DNA from: UBA5364 sp050259235
GTDB lineage: Bacteria; Bacillota_I; Bacilli_A; RF39; UBA660
DNA: 64,000 bases
NCBI GenBank assembly: GCA_050259235.1
Contig: JBLNAG010000002.1
Span: 346,763-410,762 of the forward strand
Direction: 5' to 3'
Made by a program: the position numbers and the translations under genes. Positions within the stretch are counted from its first letter, which is position 1. Every line of letters starts with the position of its first letter. Of the stretch, positions 17,941-25,477 are shown in pieces. The notes beneath the pieces are model-generated. The model was not told the origin of the DNA. It saw only the letters and a program-made list of their open reading frames with translations, and did not search any database.

Positions 17941-18498
17941 CTATCTTTTATTATATTTATTCATTAAATTATCGAATGATAATTCTAAATAATCTTTTAA
18001 TAATTCTGGACCTATTTTTAAAGTACTATTTAATTGTTCTTTTTCACTTTTACTAAATTTACCCAGAACATAATCTCTAGTGTCAATATCTTTGTTATTA
18101 GATATACCAATTTTCATTCTCTTATAATTTTGTGTGCCTAAACATCTTTCAATATCCTTCAAGCCATTATGCCCAGCACTACCACCAGAGTGTCTTAATT
18201 TATATTTTCCAACTGCTAAATCTAAATCATCATGTATAACAAAAATGTCATTAATATTAATTTTATAAAAATCAACATAATTTCTAATTACTTGCCCTGA
18301 TAAATTGATATACTTTTGTGGTTTAAGAAATATAATCTTTTCTCCATTAATATTAGTTTCTGCAAATAATCCTCCATTTTTATCTTTAAAATCCAATTTA
18401 AATTTATCAATCATTGCATCTAACATTAAAAAACCAATATTATGTCTTGTTTCACTATACTCTCGTCCAGGATTTCCCAGTCCCACTATTAGTCTCAT
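17941..18498 (-). CDS. pth: Peptidyl-tRNA hydrolase
   Basis: 185 residues, standard length. It releases tRNA from peptidyl-tRNAs that drop off ribosomes. Family motifs: GLGNPGREYSETRHNIGF (about 6-23, with the catalytic His), then VIHDDLDLAVGKYKLR and GGSAGHNGLKDIE. It follows rsmI by only a few bases and precedes mfd, so all three may share a transcript. Confidence 0.97.
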   Translation of the reverse strand: MRLIVGLGNPGREYSETRHNIGFLMLDAMIDKFKLDFKDKNGGLFAETNINGEKIIFLKPQKYINLSGQVIRNYVDFYKININDIFVIHDDLDLAVGKYKLRHSGGSAGHNGLKDIERCLGTQNYKRMKIGISNNKDIDTRDYVLGKFSKSEKEQLNSTLKIGPELLKDYLELSFDNLMNKYNKR

Positions 18499-18502
18499 AT
18501 TA

Positions 18503-19348
18503 TCATCTACCTTTATTATTTAAATATTCATTATAGACATCGCTTTTTTTCAGATTGCGATCTTTACTTACTGCCTTGATTGCATCCATCACTTTGTAAC
18601 CATCTTTAATGTATTGTTCGATGTGTTTAATAAGTGTACAGTTGTCATAGTTTTCCCTTTCATTATTACCAGCTAGAACTATAACAATTTCACCTTTAAT
18701 GTCAACCATTTGTTTTTTCACTTCTTCAACTGTACCACGATATATTTCCTCGAATTTCTTACTTATTTCCCGGGAAATAGAAATTTGCCTATTTCCGATT
18801 ATTTGTAGAATATTTCCCAAGGTTTTTTCTATTCTATGTGGTGCTTCATATATAATTATCGTTGCTTTTTGTTTTTTTAGTTCTTCTAACTCTTTTAGCC
18901 TTTTATTCTCATTACTATCTAAAAAGCCATAGAATAAAAACGGCATAGGGTTTATTCCAGAGACTGTTAGGGCTGGAATTAAAGCTGTTGGTCCTGGAAG
19001 TGAAACAACATTATATCCTTTTTCAATGATATAATTTGTAATACCATATCCTGGGTCACTAATTATTGGGGTACCTCTATCACTTACCAAGCCTATATTA
19101 TATCCCTTTTCCAAATATTCAATTGCCAATAATCTATTCTTTTCTTCGTTATGTTCATGATTTGCTATTAATTTCTTCTTAATATTTAATTTTTTCAACA
19201 GTAATCCCGTTACCCTTGTATCTTCTGAAAATATTACTTCTACCTCTTTTAAAATATTGATAGCTCTAACTGTAATATCGTCCATATTTCCTATTGGAGT
19301 TGGAATTAAATATAAGGTTGGACTGTTATCATAACTCTTTTGTGACAT
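18503..19348 (-). CDS. rsmI: 16S rRNA (C1402 2'-O) methyltransferase
   Basis: 281 residues. RsmI methylates the ribose of C1402 in the 30S decoding centre. It is a tetrapyrrole-methylase-like fold: PTPIGNMDDITVRA (about 16-29), SEDTRVTGLLL, SDRGTPIISDPG (about 90-101) and LPGPTALIPALTVSG. In B. subtilis (yabC) it stands in the same holB-yaaT-yabA-yabB-yazA-yabC group; here yabA and yazA are missing. Its coding sequence contains a perfect 16-base palindrome matching the Noc-binding consensus. Confidence 0.95.
   Translation of the reverse strand: MSQKSYDNSPTLYLIPTPIGNMDDITVRAINILKEVEVIFSEDTRVTGLLLKKLNIKKKLIANHEHNEEKNRLLAIEYLEKGYNIGLVSDRGTPIISDPGYGITNYIIEKGYNVVSLPGPTALIPALTVSGINPMPFLFYGFLDSNENKRLKELEELKKQKATIIIYEAPHRIEKTLGNILQIIGNRQISISREISKKFEEIYRGTVEEVKKQMVDIKGEIVIVLAGNNERENYDNCTLIKHIEQYIKDGYKVMDAIKAVSKDRNLKKSDVYNEYLNNKGR
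18764..18779. promoter_or_regulatory. Noc-binding site (NBS), perfect palindrome
   Basis: TATTTCCCGGGAAATA contains the 14-base Noc consensus ATTTCCCGGGAAAT with no mismatch. It lies inside rsmI. A noc gene is present at 41277. A back-of-envelope chance expectation at this base composition is far below one per window. Confidence 0.65.
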
Positions 19349-19357
19349 AAGATCACC

Positions 19358-20077
19358 CTATTTCAATAAATTTAATACTTGTTCAGTATATTTACCATTA
19401 TCTTCATTTAAGTAAATTGGATCTAATATTTTTATTCCTGGTTTTCCATTTTTTCTACCTTCAATCAGTAAAATATTAGATTCTTTTCCCTTTTTTGGAT
19501 AAATAAACTGGATTCTTTTTGGCTCTAAATTATTCTTACGCATGCAATCAATTATATCAATTAATCGCTCCGGACGATGAACCAAACCAATTATACCATT
19601 ATTTTTAAGCAATTTTTTACTTATTTTGCATATTTGGTCCAAATTTAACATTACTTCATGACGAGCAATGGTTTTGTAATCACTATCATTAAAGTTAGAT
19701 TTCTCATTAACTTTAAAAAACGGTGGATTACACGTAATTATATCAAAGCAATCCGTTTCCCATTCCTTCGCTAATTGATTAATGTCGGCATTTATGATTT
19801 TTATCTTATCTTCAAGGTTATTTGTTTTAACTGATTTACAAGCTAATTTATAAACATTCTCTTGTATTTCTACTCCAATTATTGCAGCGTCTGTTTTAGT
19901 TGATAAAATTAAAGGAATTGGTGCATTTCCACATCCAATATCCAATATTTTTTTAGTGTTCTTGTTTATAGTGATAAAGTTAGGTAACAATAAGGAATCA
20001 ATTGATACAACAAACATTTTAGTATCCTGAATAATACCTAATTTATCATAACCGTATAAATAGTTTTTTACTTCCAT
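19358..20077 (-). CDS. tRNA1(Val) (adenine37-N6)-methyltransferase-like protein (YabB family)
   Basis: 239 residues. It is a class I SAM-dependent methyltransferase of the TrmN6/YfiC/YabB family. The SAM loop is DIGCGNAPIPLIL (about 46-58). The catalytic NPPFF (about 120-124) is typical of enzymes that methylate exocyclic amino groups. In E. coli the relative modifies A37 of tRNA(Val); the substrate in Bacilli is less established. It follows ricT immediately (stop at 20078, start at 20077) and precedes rsmI, matching yabB in B. subtilis. Confidence 0.87.
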   Translation of the reverse strand: MEVKNYLYGYDKLGIIQDTKMFVVSIDSLLLPNFITINKNTKKILDIGCGNAPIPLILSTKTDAAIIGVEIQENVYKLACKSVKTNNLEDKIKIINADINQLAKEWETDCFDIITCNPPFFKVNEKSNFNDSDYKTIARHEVMLNLDQICKISKKLLKNNGIIGLVHRPERLIDIIDCMRKNNLEPKRIQFIYPKKGKESNILLIEGRKNGKPGIKILDPIYLNEDNGKYTEQVLNLLK

Positions 20078-20857
20078 TTATTTTTTTTCCTCGATAACAC
20101 CTATATCTGGTATGTTAACACGATATGTTCTCTCTAAAACATTTACACTTATTACTTTTCCCTCTCCTTTAGTTGTATTAACCGATTGTCCAACTTCAGG
20201 AAGATCTTTATGGCACTCTTTATAACATTCATTCTCATAATTTAAACAACACAATAATCTACCACAAGCCCCATTTATGTTATTCGGATTTAGCGCTAAA
20301 TTTTGATTTTTAGCCATATTTATAGAGACTGCAGCAAAATCACTTAAAAACCTTGAACAGCAAAATGGTCTACCACACATTCCACAGCCACCAACTTCTT
20401 TTGCTTTATCTCTAACTCCTATTTGTCTTAATTCAATTCTTGTTTTATAAATAGAAGCTAGCTCTTTTGCTAAATCCCTGAAATCAATTCGATTATCTGC
20501 TAAAAAGCGAAAAATTAATTGATCTCTATCAAATGTATATGTGGCATCAATAATTTGCATCTTTAATTCTTTCTTTTCTACAATTTGACGGCATCTCTTT
20601 AATGCTTCTTTAGCATTTTGAATATTGTTCCTATGTTGATCATAATCTTGTTTCGATGCTACTCTTAATACTTTTTTTAGTGGGGTATTTATTTTGTTTT
20701 CATCAAAATTGACAATATCAGTTTCTATTTTACCGAATTGTAATCCCTTTTCAGTTTGAACTATTACAGTTAAATTTTTCTTCAAGTTAAGATTATTGGG
20801 TAAAAAATAATATAATCTACCTTTCTCTTTAAAAGAAATCCCTACTACTTCTACCAT
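20078..20857 (-). CDS. ricT: RicT/YaaT-type PSP1 domain protein
   Basis: 259 residues. It has the PSP1 C-terminal domain with Cys-rich stretches GGCGMCGRPFCC (about 157-168) and GACGRLLCCLNYENEC (about 195-210). In the B. subtilis RicA-RicF-RicT complex such Cys bind iron-sulfur clusters. That complex assists RNase Y mRNA maturation and affects competence, biofilm formation and sporulation. It overlaps the end of holB by one base and is followed at once by the YabB-like methyltransferase. Given ComK and spore genes in this window, RicT fits the same developmental circuitry, though that link is inferred. Confidence 0.92.
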   Translation of the reverse strand: MVEVVGISFKEKGRLYYFLPNNLNLKKNLTVIVQTEKGLQFGKIETDIVNFDENKINTPLKKVLRVASKQDYDQHRNNIQNAKEALKRCRQIVEKKELKMQIIDATYTFDRDQLIFRFLADNRIDFRDLAKELASIYKTRIELRQIGVRDKAKEVGGCGMCGRPFCCSRFLSDFAAVSINMAKNQNLALNPNNINGACGRLLCCLNYENECYKECHKDLPEVGQSVNTTKGEGKVISVNVLERTYRVNIPDIGVIEEKK

Positions 20858-21801
20858 TATAAGCCTCCTTCTAACATTATCACAAGCTTGTCCATTAACA
20901 AATTACTGTTCATGTTAACTCTTGCTTTATCCTTCAATTCTAATATAATTTTAATTTTATCACAAATATTTTGTATATTATTCTTAGATGATATTATTTC
21001 TACTTGTTTACTATAATCATGAAAAATTTCAATCTCTCGATTGCATAAATGATTTAAGACATCTTTGTAGTAAAGAATAATTATCTCAAATGCAATTTCT
21101 ATAGCTCTTCTATTGTTTATATTCTTATGCCATAAACGATTTAAATGAAGTAATGTATCCATTCTATTTTGTTCATAAAAATCAATAAATTTTATGACAT
21201 CTTCTATTTTATCTTTATCAAAAATTTCTTTATCATCGTCATTTATTGCCAAACTCTTCCATATATGTTTTAAAAAATTATCATTTTCATTTTTTTTATA
21301 ATCAATAAATGACAAGATTTGACATCTAGAGATAATGGTGTCTAATAGTTGAAATTGATTATTTGTAATCAAAATAGCTATTATATTATCTTCTGGCTCT
21401 TCCAAAAATTTCAATATTGAATTAGCAGCTTGAATATTTAACTTTTCAGCACTGTTTATTATATATATTTTCTTATTACCACTAATTGCCTTTTTGTTGA
21501 ATTCCTGTTGTAGTGCCATTAATTGTTCTTTTTTAATCCACATACCATCTGGATTAATGATTTTTATTTCTGTAAAATTATTATTATCAATAGTATGACA
21601 TTGACTACAATTACCACAATTAGTATTATTACTATAATTCTTTGGACACAATAAATATTTAGAAAAAGCCAAAGCCATTTCTAAACCTTTTTCATAATCC
21701 TTTGTTTCAAAAAGATAAGCATGTAGATTACGTTTATTTTTTAATGAATTCTTTAAAATTTTATGGACTACTGGTTGTTGCAATTGATAATCATCTAACA
21801 T
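20857..21801 (-). CDS. holB: DNA polymerase III delta' subunit
   Basis: 314 residues. It is an AAA+-like clamp-loader subunit without a functional ATP site. It has a zinc module with four Cys (CPKN and CGNCSQC, about 53-68). The sensor region NSILKFLEEPEDN (about 127-139) and the SRCQ motif near 158 are typical. With dnaX and dnaN in this window it supplies much of the clamp loader and clamp set; holA is not here. The start has AGAGGTGA upstream. It precedes ricT with a one-base overlap, as in B. subtilis. Confidence 0.93.
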   Translation of the reverse strand: MLDDYQLQQPVVHKILKNSLKNKRNLHAYLFETKDYEKGLEMALAFSKYLLCPKNYSNNTNCGNCSQCHTIDNNNFTEIKIINPDGMWIKKEQLMALQQEFNKKAISGNKKIYIINSAEKLNIQAANSILKFLEEPEDNIIAILITNNQFQLLDTIISRCQILSFIDYKKNENDNFLKHIWKSLAINDDDKEIFDKDKIEDVIKFIDFYEQNRMDTLLHLNRLWHKNINNRRAIEIAFEIIILYYKDVLNHLCNREIEIFHDYSKQVEIISSKNNIQNICDKIKIILELKDKARVNMNSNLLMDKLVIMLEGGL

Positions 21802-21814
21802 ACTTCACCTCTTT

Positions 21815-22003
21815 TTAAAAAATAAGTAACAATATTATAATAAAGGATAACAAAGCTGGTATTCCAAATAAACTAACTGCTAGAACCGTTATTATATTGA
21901 TTGGTATAATCAAACTAAGTGGAGCAGCAATTATATTATATCCATAGATAAAAAAGGCACTAACAATAATTTTTCTTAATAATTTAAAAAATTTTTTTAA
22001 CAT
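21815..22003 (-). CDS. bofA: BofA-family sigma-K processing regulator
   Basis: 62 residues from ATG 22003; a GTG nine bases earlier is part of the ribosome site AGGTGG. BofA holds the SpoIVFB protease inactive in the mother cell until the forespore signals, delaying pro-sigma-K cleavage. Two hydrophobic segments are visible. The family core NIIAAPLSLIIPINIITVLA and VSLFGIPALL resembles the B. subtilis protein (87 residues), which is longer at its N-terminus. The position after recR is the conserved one. The gene is a good marker of sporulation ability, although BofA-like proteins also persist in some non-sporulating lineages. Confidence 0.85.
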   Translation of the reverse strand: MLKKFFKLLRKIIVSAFFIYGYNIIAAPLSLIIPINIITVLAVSLFGIPALLSFIIILLLIF

Positions 22004-22042
22004 TTTGTCCACCTCAATAAATATTATGAGGATTCTAAAAGT

Positions 22043-22651
22043 TTATGAATCTTTAGATATCTTTTTTCTTCCTTCTAAAGCCATTTCCAAAGTTAATGAA
22101 TCAATATATTCCATCTCAGCTCCCATGGGAACACCATGTGCTATTTTTGAAACGGTTATATTCATTCCTTCTAATAATTTTAAAATATATAAAGCTGTCG
22201 TTTCGCCTTCAATACTAGGTTTAACAGCAATTATTACTTCCTTTATATTATCTTTTTTAATTCTTTCTAATAATAAGTCTATTTTAATATTTTCAGGATT
22301 AATTCCATCTAATGGAGAAATTAGACCATCGAGTACATGATACTGACCATTATATGAACCAATTTTTTCAAATAAGATAACATTTTTAGGTTGCTCAACT
22401 ATACATACAGTATTTTTATCTCTACTTTCATCATTACAAATATCACAATGATCATTTTCCGATAAATTATTACATTTAAGACATCTTTTTATCTTAGATT
22501 TTACATTTTTAATAGATTTTGAATATAGATCAATTATTTGTTGATCTAAATATAAAGTAGCTAAAGCATATCTTTCTGCTGTTTTTTCACCTACTCCAGG
22601 TAATTTTTTGTAGCATTCAATTAAGTTTTTTATTGTGCTAGGATAATTCAT
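22043..22651 (-). CDS. recR: Recombination protein RecR
   Basis: 202 residues. RecR forms a DNA clamp with RecO and loads RecA in gap repair. It has the helix-hairpin-helix region (LPGVGEKTAERYA, about 17-29) and a four-Cys zinc finger (CLKC and CDIC, about 57-72). The Toprim domain is at about 80-175. The start codon overlaps the ybaB stop, a coupling common across bacteria. It follows dnaX-ybaB as in B. subtilis. Confidence 0.97.
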   Translation of the reverse strand: MNYPSTIKNLIECYKKLPGVGEKTAERYALATLYLDQQIIDLYSKSIKNVKSKIKRCLKCNNLSENDHCDICNDESRDKNTVCIVEQPKNVILFEKIGSYNGQYHVLDGLISPLDGINPENIKIDLLLERIKKDNIKEVIIAVKPSIEGETTALYILKLLEGMNITVSKIAHGVPMGAEMEYIDSLTLEMALEGRKKISKDS

Positions 22652-22947
22652 TAAAATAACCCTGGCATTCCTTGAGTGTATTTACCCATTTTTTCTTCAG
22701 TTACAGCATCAATTTGTTTCATTGCATCATTTACAGCAACTACAATCATATCTTCTAAAAGTTCTATTTCATCGCCCATTATTTCTTTATTATCAATTTT
22801 AATACTAACTATTTCTTTTGATCCCTTAACTGTCACAGTTACAAAGGAAGCTGTACCTTTAAATTCACTATTATCAATTTCTTCTTTAGCTTGCATCATA
22901 TCTTTTTGTAATTTTTGAGCTTGTTTCATCATTGCTTGGATATTCAT
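22651..22947 (-). CDS. YbaB/EbfC nucleoid-associated protein
   Basis: 98 residues. It is a small dimeric DNA-binding protein of the YbaB/EbfC family, with the tweezer fold. MNIQAMMKQAQKLQKDMMQA is the typical N-terminal helix and GKYTQGMPGLF the typical tail. It lies between dnaX and recR and overlaps recR by one base; this three-gene unit is widely conserved. The precise role (recombination or nucleoid organisation) is not settled for the family. Confidence 0.95.
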   Translation of the reverse strand: MNIQAMMKQAQKLQKDMMQAKEEIDNSEFKGTASFVTVTVKGSKEIVSIKIDNKEIMGDEIELLEDMIVVAVNDAMKQIDAVTEEKMGKYTQGMPGLF

Positions 22948-22961
22948 ATATTTTCCTCTTT

Positions 22962-24641
22962 CTAATTATATTGTACAAGATCACCAAATAAATTTTTTAG
23001 ATCGTCTTGTTTTTCATTTTTAGTTTTTTTTAGTATCTTTTCTATTTCCTTATCTTCTTCTATATATTTATATTCTTTTTCTTTAGAGTTGTATTCTTTT
23101 TTTATCTTATCCCATTCTTTTTCACATGTTGAAATAGCCTTGTATTCATGACCATAAACTTTTTTAAATATTTTCTCAATATTTAAAATATTTTCATTAA
23201 AATAATCTGATATCTTTTCACTCTCATATACAAAAATTAAGTTAGTATCACTATAAGCATTTATTTTACCATCTAATATAATTGATACCATTTTTGAATA
23301 ATCCGAATCCAATAAGAGACTTCTAATTGAATCTAATTCTTTCCTAAATGCCAACAATTTCTTTTTATCAAAATTAGCTAAAGTATTATTTATTCTTATT
23401 TCTTTAACTTTTTTTAATGCTTCTTTTAAATTCTTATCAATGTTGTCACCAATTTCTGTTTTTTTCGCTATTGTTTCAATTAACTTAATCTCATTTTCAA
23501 CTTCTTTTGATTTATTTTTTAATTCTTCTTTTATTTCATTTTTTTTAGAATCATCTACTTGAGCTTCTGTTACATTTGATAGTTTTATACTAATTAATTC
23601 CAAAATTAATTTAGGATTATTAGTGTTTTTTATATCTAAGATTACTTGATTAAATTCCTTTATTAAATTTAATAATTCATCAACCTTCACCTTATTTGCA
23701 GAATCTTTATATTCTTCAAGATATTCGTTGCTTTTTTTAAAATAATTTGGAATAGTTTTATACAATAGAATGTTTTTTATATAAAATATAATTTCTTCCG
23801 ATAATTTAACAAAATTCTTACCCATTTCATTATAATTTTCTATTATATTTAATATACCCTCTATTTTATGCTCGAACAATGCATCAACAAACTCCTTTAT
23901 TTCCTTTTGTGTTAAAGTTCCGTTTATTTCATGGATTTCTTTTGTTGTTATACTATCATCAGCATAAGATAAAACTTGATCTAACATTCCTATTGCATCT
24001 CTCATTCCACCATCCGAAAGTCTTGCAATTTCTTTTAATACCCCTTCACCAACACTTATTTTTTCTTCTTTACATATATAATCTAATCTTTCAATTATTT
24101 TACTATCAATAATTTTTTTAAAATCAAAACGTTGGCATCTTGATAATATTGTAGCAGGTATCTTATGAGGCTCAGTTGTAGCTAAAATAAATATTACATG
24201 AGTTGGTGGTTCTTCAAGGGTTTTCAACAAAGCATTAAATGCACTTGTTGTCATCATGTGAATTTCATCAATTATGTATACTTTATATTTCCCAACGGCT
24301 GGAACTAAATTTACCTTACTCTTTAATTCCCTAATTTCCTCCACTCCATTATTTGAAGCGGCATCTATTTCTATAATATCAACCGATTGTTTTAAATTAA
24401 TTTGTGTACAATTTACACACATATTACAAGGTTCAATTCCATTTAAATTCTCACAATTTATAGTTTTACCAAATATCTTAGCAATACTAGTCTTTCCTGT
24501 ACCTCTTGGGCCAGTAAAAAGATAAGCGTGATTTAATCTATTATTTAAAATTGAGTTTTTTAAAGTCTTTACAATTACTTCTTGTCCTACAACCTCATCA
24601 AAGCTCAATGGCCTATATTTTCTATACAATGCCTGATACAA
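22962..24641 (-). CDS. dnaX: DNA polymerase III tau/gamma subunit
   Basis: About 559 residues from TTG 24641, giving MYQALYRKYRPLSF, the family's usual start; GGAGGTGG lies 5 bases upstream and the in-frame GTG is inside that site. DnaX is the ATPase of the clamp loader and links polymerase to DnaB helicase. Walker A GPRGTGKTS (about 42-50), a zinc module (CENL, CNMCVNC) and the IIDEIHMM Walker B are intact. The C-terminal tau part is Lys/Glu-rich and degenerate. No obvious slippery site for a gamma form was identified. Confidence 0.95.
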   Translation of the reverse strand: MYQALYRKYRPLSFDEVVGQEVIVKTLKNSILNNRLNHAYLFTGPRGTGKTSIAKIFGKTINCENLNGIEPCNMCVNCTQINLKQSVDIIEIDAASNNGVEEIRELKSKVNLVPAVGKYKVYIIDEIHMMTTSAFNALLKTLEEPPTHVIFILATTEPHKIPATILSRCQRFDFKKIIDSKIIERLDYICKEEKISVGEGVLKEIARLSDGGMRDAIGMLDQVLSYADDSITTKEIHEINGTLTQKEIKEFVDALFEHKIEGILNIIENYNEMGKNFVKLSEEIIFYIKNILLYKTIPNYFKKSNEYLEEYKDSANKVKVDELLNLIKEFNQVILDIKNTNNPKLILELISIKLSNVTEAQVDDSKKNEIKEELKNKSKEVENEIKLIETIAKKTEIGDNIDKNLKEALKKVKEIRINNTLANFDKKKLLAFRKELDSIRSLLLDSDYSKMVSIILDGKINAYSDTNLIFVYESEKISDYFNENILNIEKIFKKVYGHEYKAISTCEKEWDKIKKEYNSKEKEYKYIEEDKEIEKILKKTKNEKQDDLKNLFGDLVQYN

Positions 24642-24689
24642 AATTACCACCTCCGTGCTACTTTATTATACCATTTATCCTTATATAAT

Positions 24690-24718
24690 AAAAGAAAATA
24701 AATTTATTATTTTCTTTT
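24690..24718 (-). terminator. AT-rich hairpin at the end of tadA
   Basis: A 12-bp stem (AAAAGAAAATAA with TTATTTTCTTTT) and a 5-base loop; the tadA stop codon lies at the stem edge. It could be a terminator before dnaX, but its all-AT core makes this weak. Confidence 0.5.
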
Positions 24719-25150
24719 GTCTTTAAAAAAACTAATTAACAATTCTTGTGCTTCTTCTTTACATATATCTTTTATAATTTCTACATTATGATTGTTTTTT
24801 TTATTATTTAAAATATTTTCAATACTGGTAACAAAACCAAATTTTTCAGATTCCGTTGCATATACTAATTTTTCGATTCTAGATTGTAAAATAGCCCCCG
24901 CACACATTAAACATGGTTCTAAAGTAACATATAACGTGCATCCTTCCAATCTCCAATTTTTTAATTTCTTACAAGCTTTTTCTATAACAAGTATTTCAGC
25001 GTGTTTTGTTGCTATTTTATCCTTTTCTTTTTTATTATGTGCTTTTGCAATTATCTTTCCATCTTTTACAATAACCGCACCTACTGGAACATCACCTTTT
25101 TTATAACTTTTTTTTGCTTCTTTTATAGCTTCACACATATATATATTCAT
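24707..25150 (-). CDS. tadA: tRNA(Arg) adenosine-34 deaminase
   Basis: 147 residues from ATG 25150, where AAGGTGAT lies upstream; a longer frame would run into the SRP RNA. TadA makes inosine at the wobble base of the ACG-anticodon tRNA(Arg). The zinc and catalytic motifs are HAE (KHAEILVIE, about 54-62) and PCLMCAGAI (about 84-92). It sits between the SRP RNA and dnaX, close to the B. subtilis yaaJ-scr-dnaX arrangement but with the RNA on the other side. Confidence 0.95.
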   Translation of the reverse strand: MNIYMCEAIKEAKKSYKKGDVPVGAVIVKDGKIIAKAHNKKEKDKIATKHAEILVIEKACKKLKNWRLEGCTLYVTLEPCLMCAGAILQSRIEKLVYATESEKFGFVTSIENILNNKKNNHNVEIIKDICKEEAQELLISFFKDKRK

Positions 25151-25169
25151 CTTTATCACCTTTACAATA

Positions 25170-25248
25170 AAAATGACACACACATTTAGAGGTTTTTATG
25201 GCTGCTATCTTCCGATCCTGACCTGTTTCAAACATAAATGTTGTGTCC
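25170..25248 (-). ncRNA. ffs: Signal recognition particle RNA, short form
   Basis: The minus strand holds the SRP domain IV core: GGTCAGG, then CGGAAG (GGAA tetraloop), then AGCAGCC. The ends GGACACAACATTTA and TAAATGTGTGTGTC pair to close a long hairpin. The whole RNA is only about 78 bases with no room for an Alu domain, and a U-rich stretch follows. Most Bacilli have a scRNA of about 270 bases; this resembles the short 4.5S type of Mollicutes and Proteobacteria. A promoter lies just upstream. Confidence 0.9.
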
Positions 25249-25253
25249 TATAT

Positions 25254-25282
25254 AAAATACACTATTTTAATAAATAAATCAA
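25254..25282 (-). promoter_or_regulatory. Promoter of the SRP RNA
   Basis: Minus strand TTGATT, 17 bases, TATTTT; the first G of the RNA follows 5 bases later. Confidence 0.7.
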
Positions 25283-25293
25283 CTTTTAATTTT

Positions 25294-25307
25294 ATTTCCC
25301 GGGCAAT
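25294..25307. promoter_or_regulatory. Noc-binding-site-like sequence beside parS
   Basis: ATTTCCCGGGCAAT matches the Noc consensus at 13 of 14 positions. It lies 17 bases from the first parS site and just upstream of the SRP RNA promoter. Confidence 0.4.
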
Positions 25308-25323
25308 ATTTTCCTACAGTATA

Positions 25324-25339
25324 TGTTTCACGTGAAACA
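25324..25339. promoter_or_regulatory. parS site 1
   Basis: TGTTTCACGTGAAACA, a perfect palindrome equal to the canonical ParB/Spo0J site. Confidence 0.93.
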
Positions 25340-25367
25340 TATTTTAATTTTCTTGCTTTTTATTTAA

Positions 25368-25383
25368 TGTTCCACGTGGAACG
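25368..25383. promoter_or_regulatory. parS site 2
   Basis: TGTTCCACGTGGAACG, a variant parS; its start is 44 bases from the start of site 1. Confidence 0.85.
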
Positions 25384-25410
25384 TTTGATAAATCATTTTT
25401 GAAATTATTA

Positions 25411-25426
25411 TGTTTCACGTGAAACA
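25411..25426. promoter_or_regulatory. parS site 3
   Basis: TGTTTCACGTGAAACA, identical to site 1 and starting 43 bases after the start of site 2. The cluster fills the gap between the gyrA terminator and the SRP RNA. Confidence 0.93.
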
Positions 25427-25441
25427 TAATAATTATTAAAT

Positions 25442-25467
25442 AAAAAAGTAAGATGTTTTTATCTTAC
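25442..25467 (-). terminator. Terminator of gyrA
   Basis: Stem GTAAGAT/ATCTTAC with a 6-base loop and six U on the minus strand, ten bases past the gyrA stop. Confidence 0.85.
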
Positions 25468-25477
25468 CTTTAATTAA

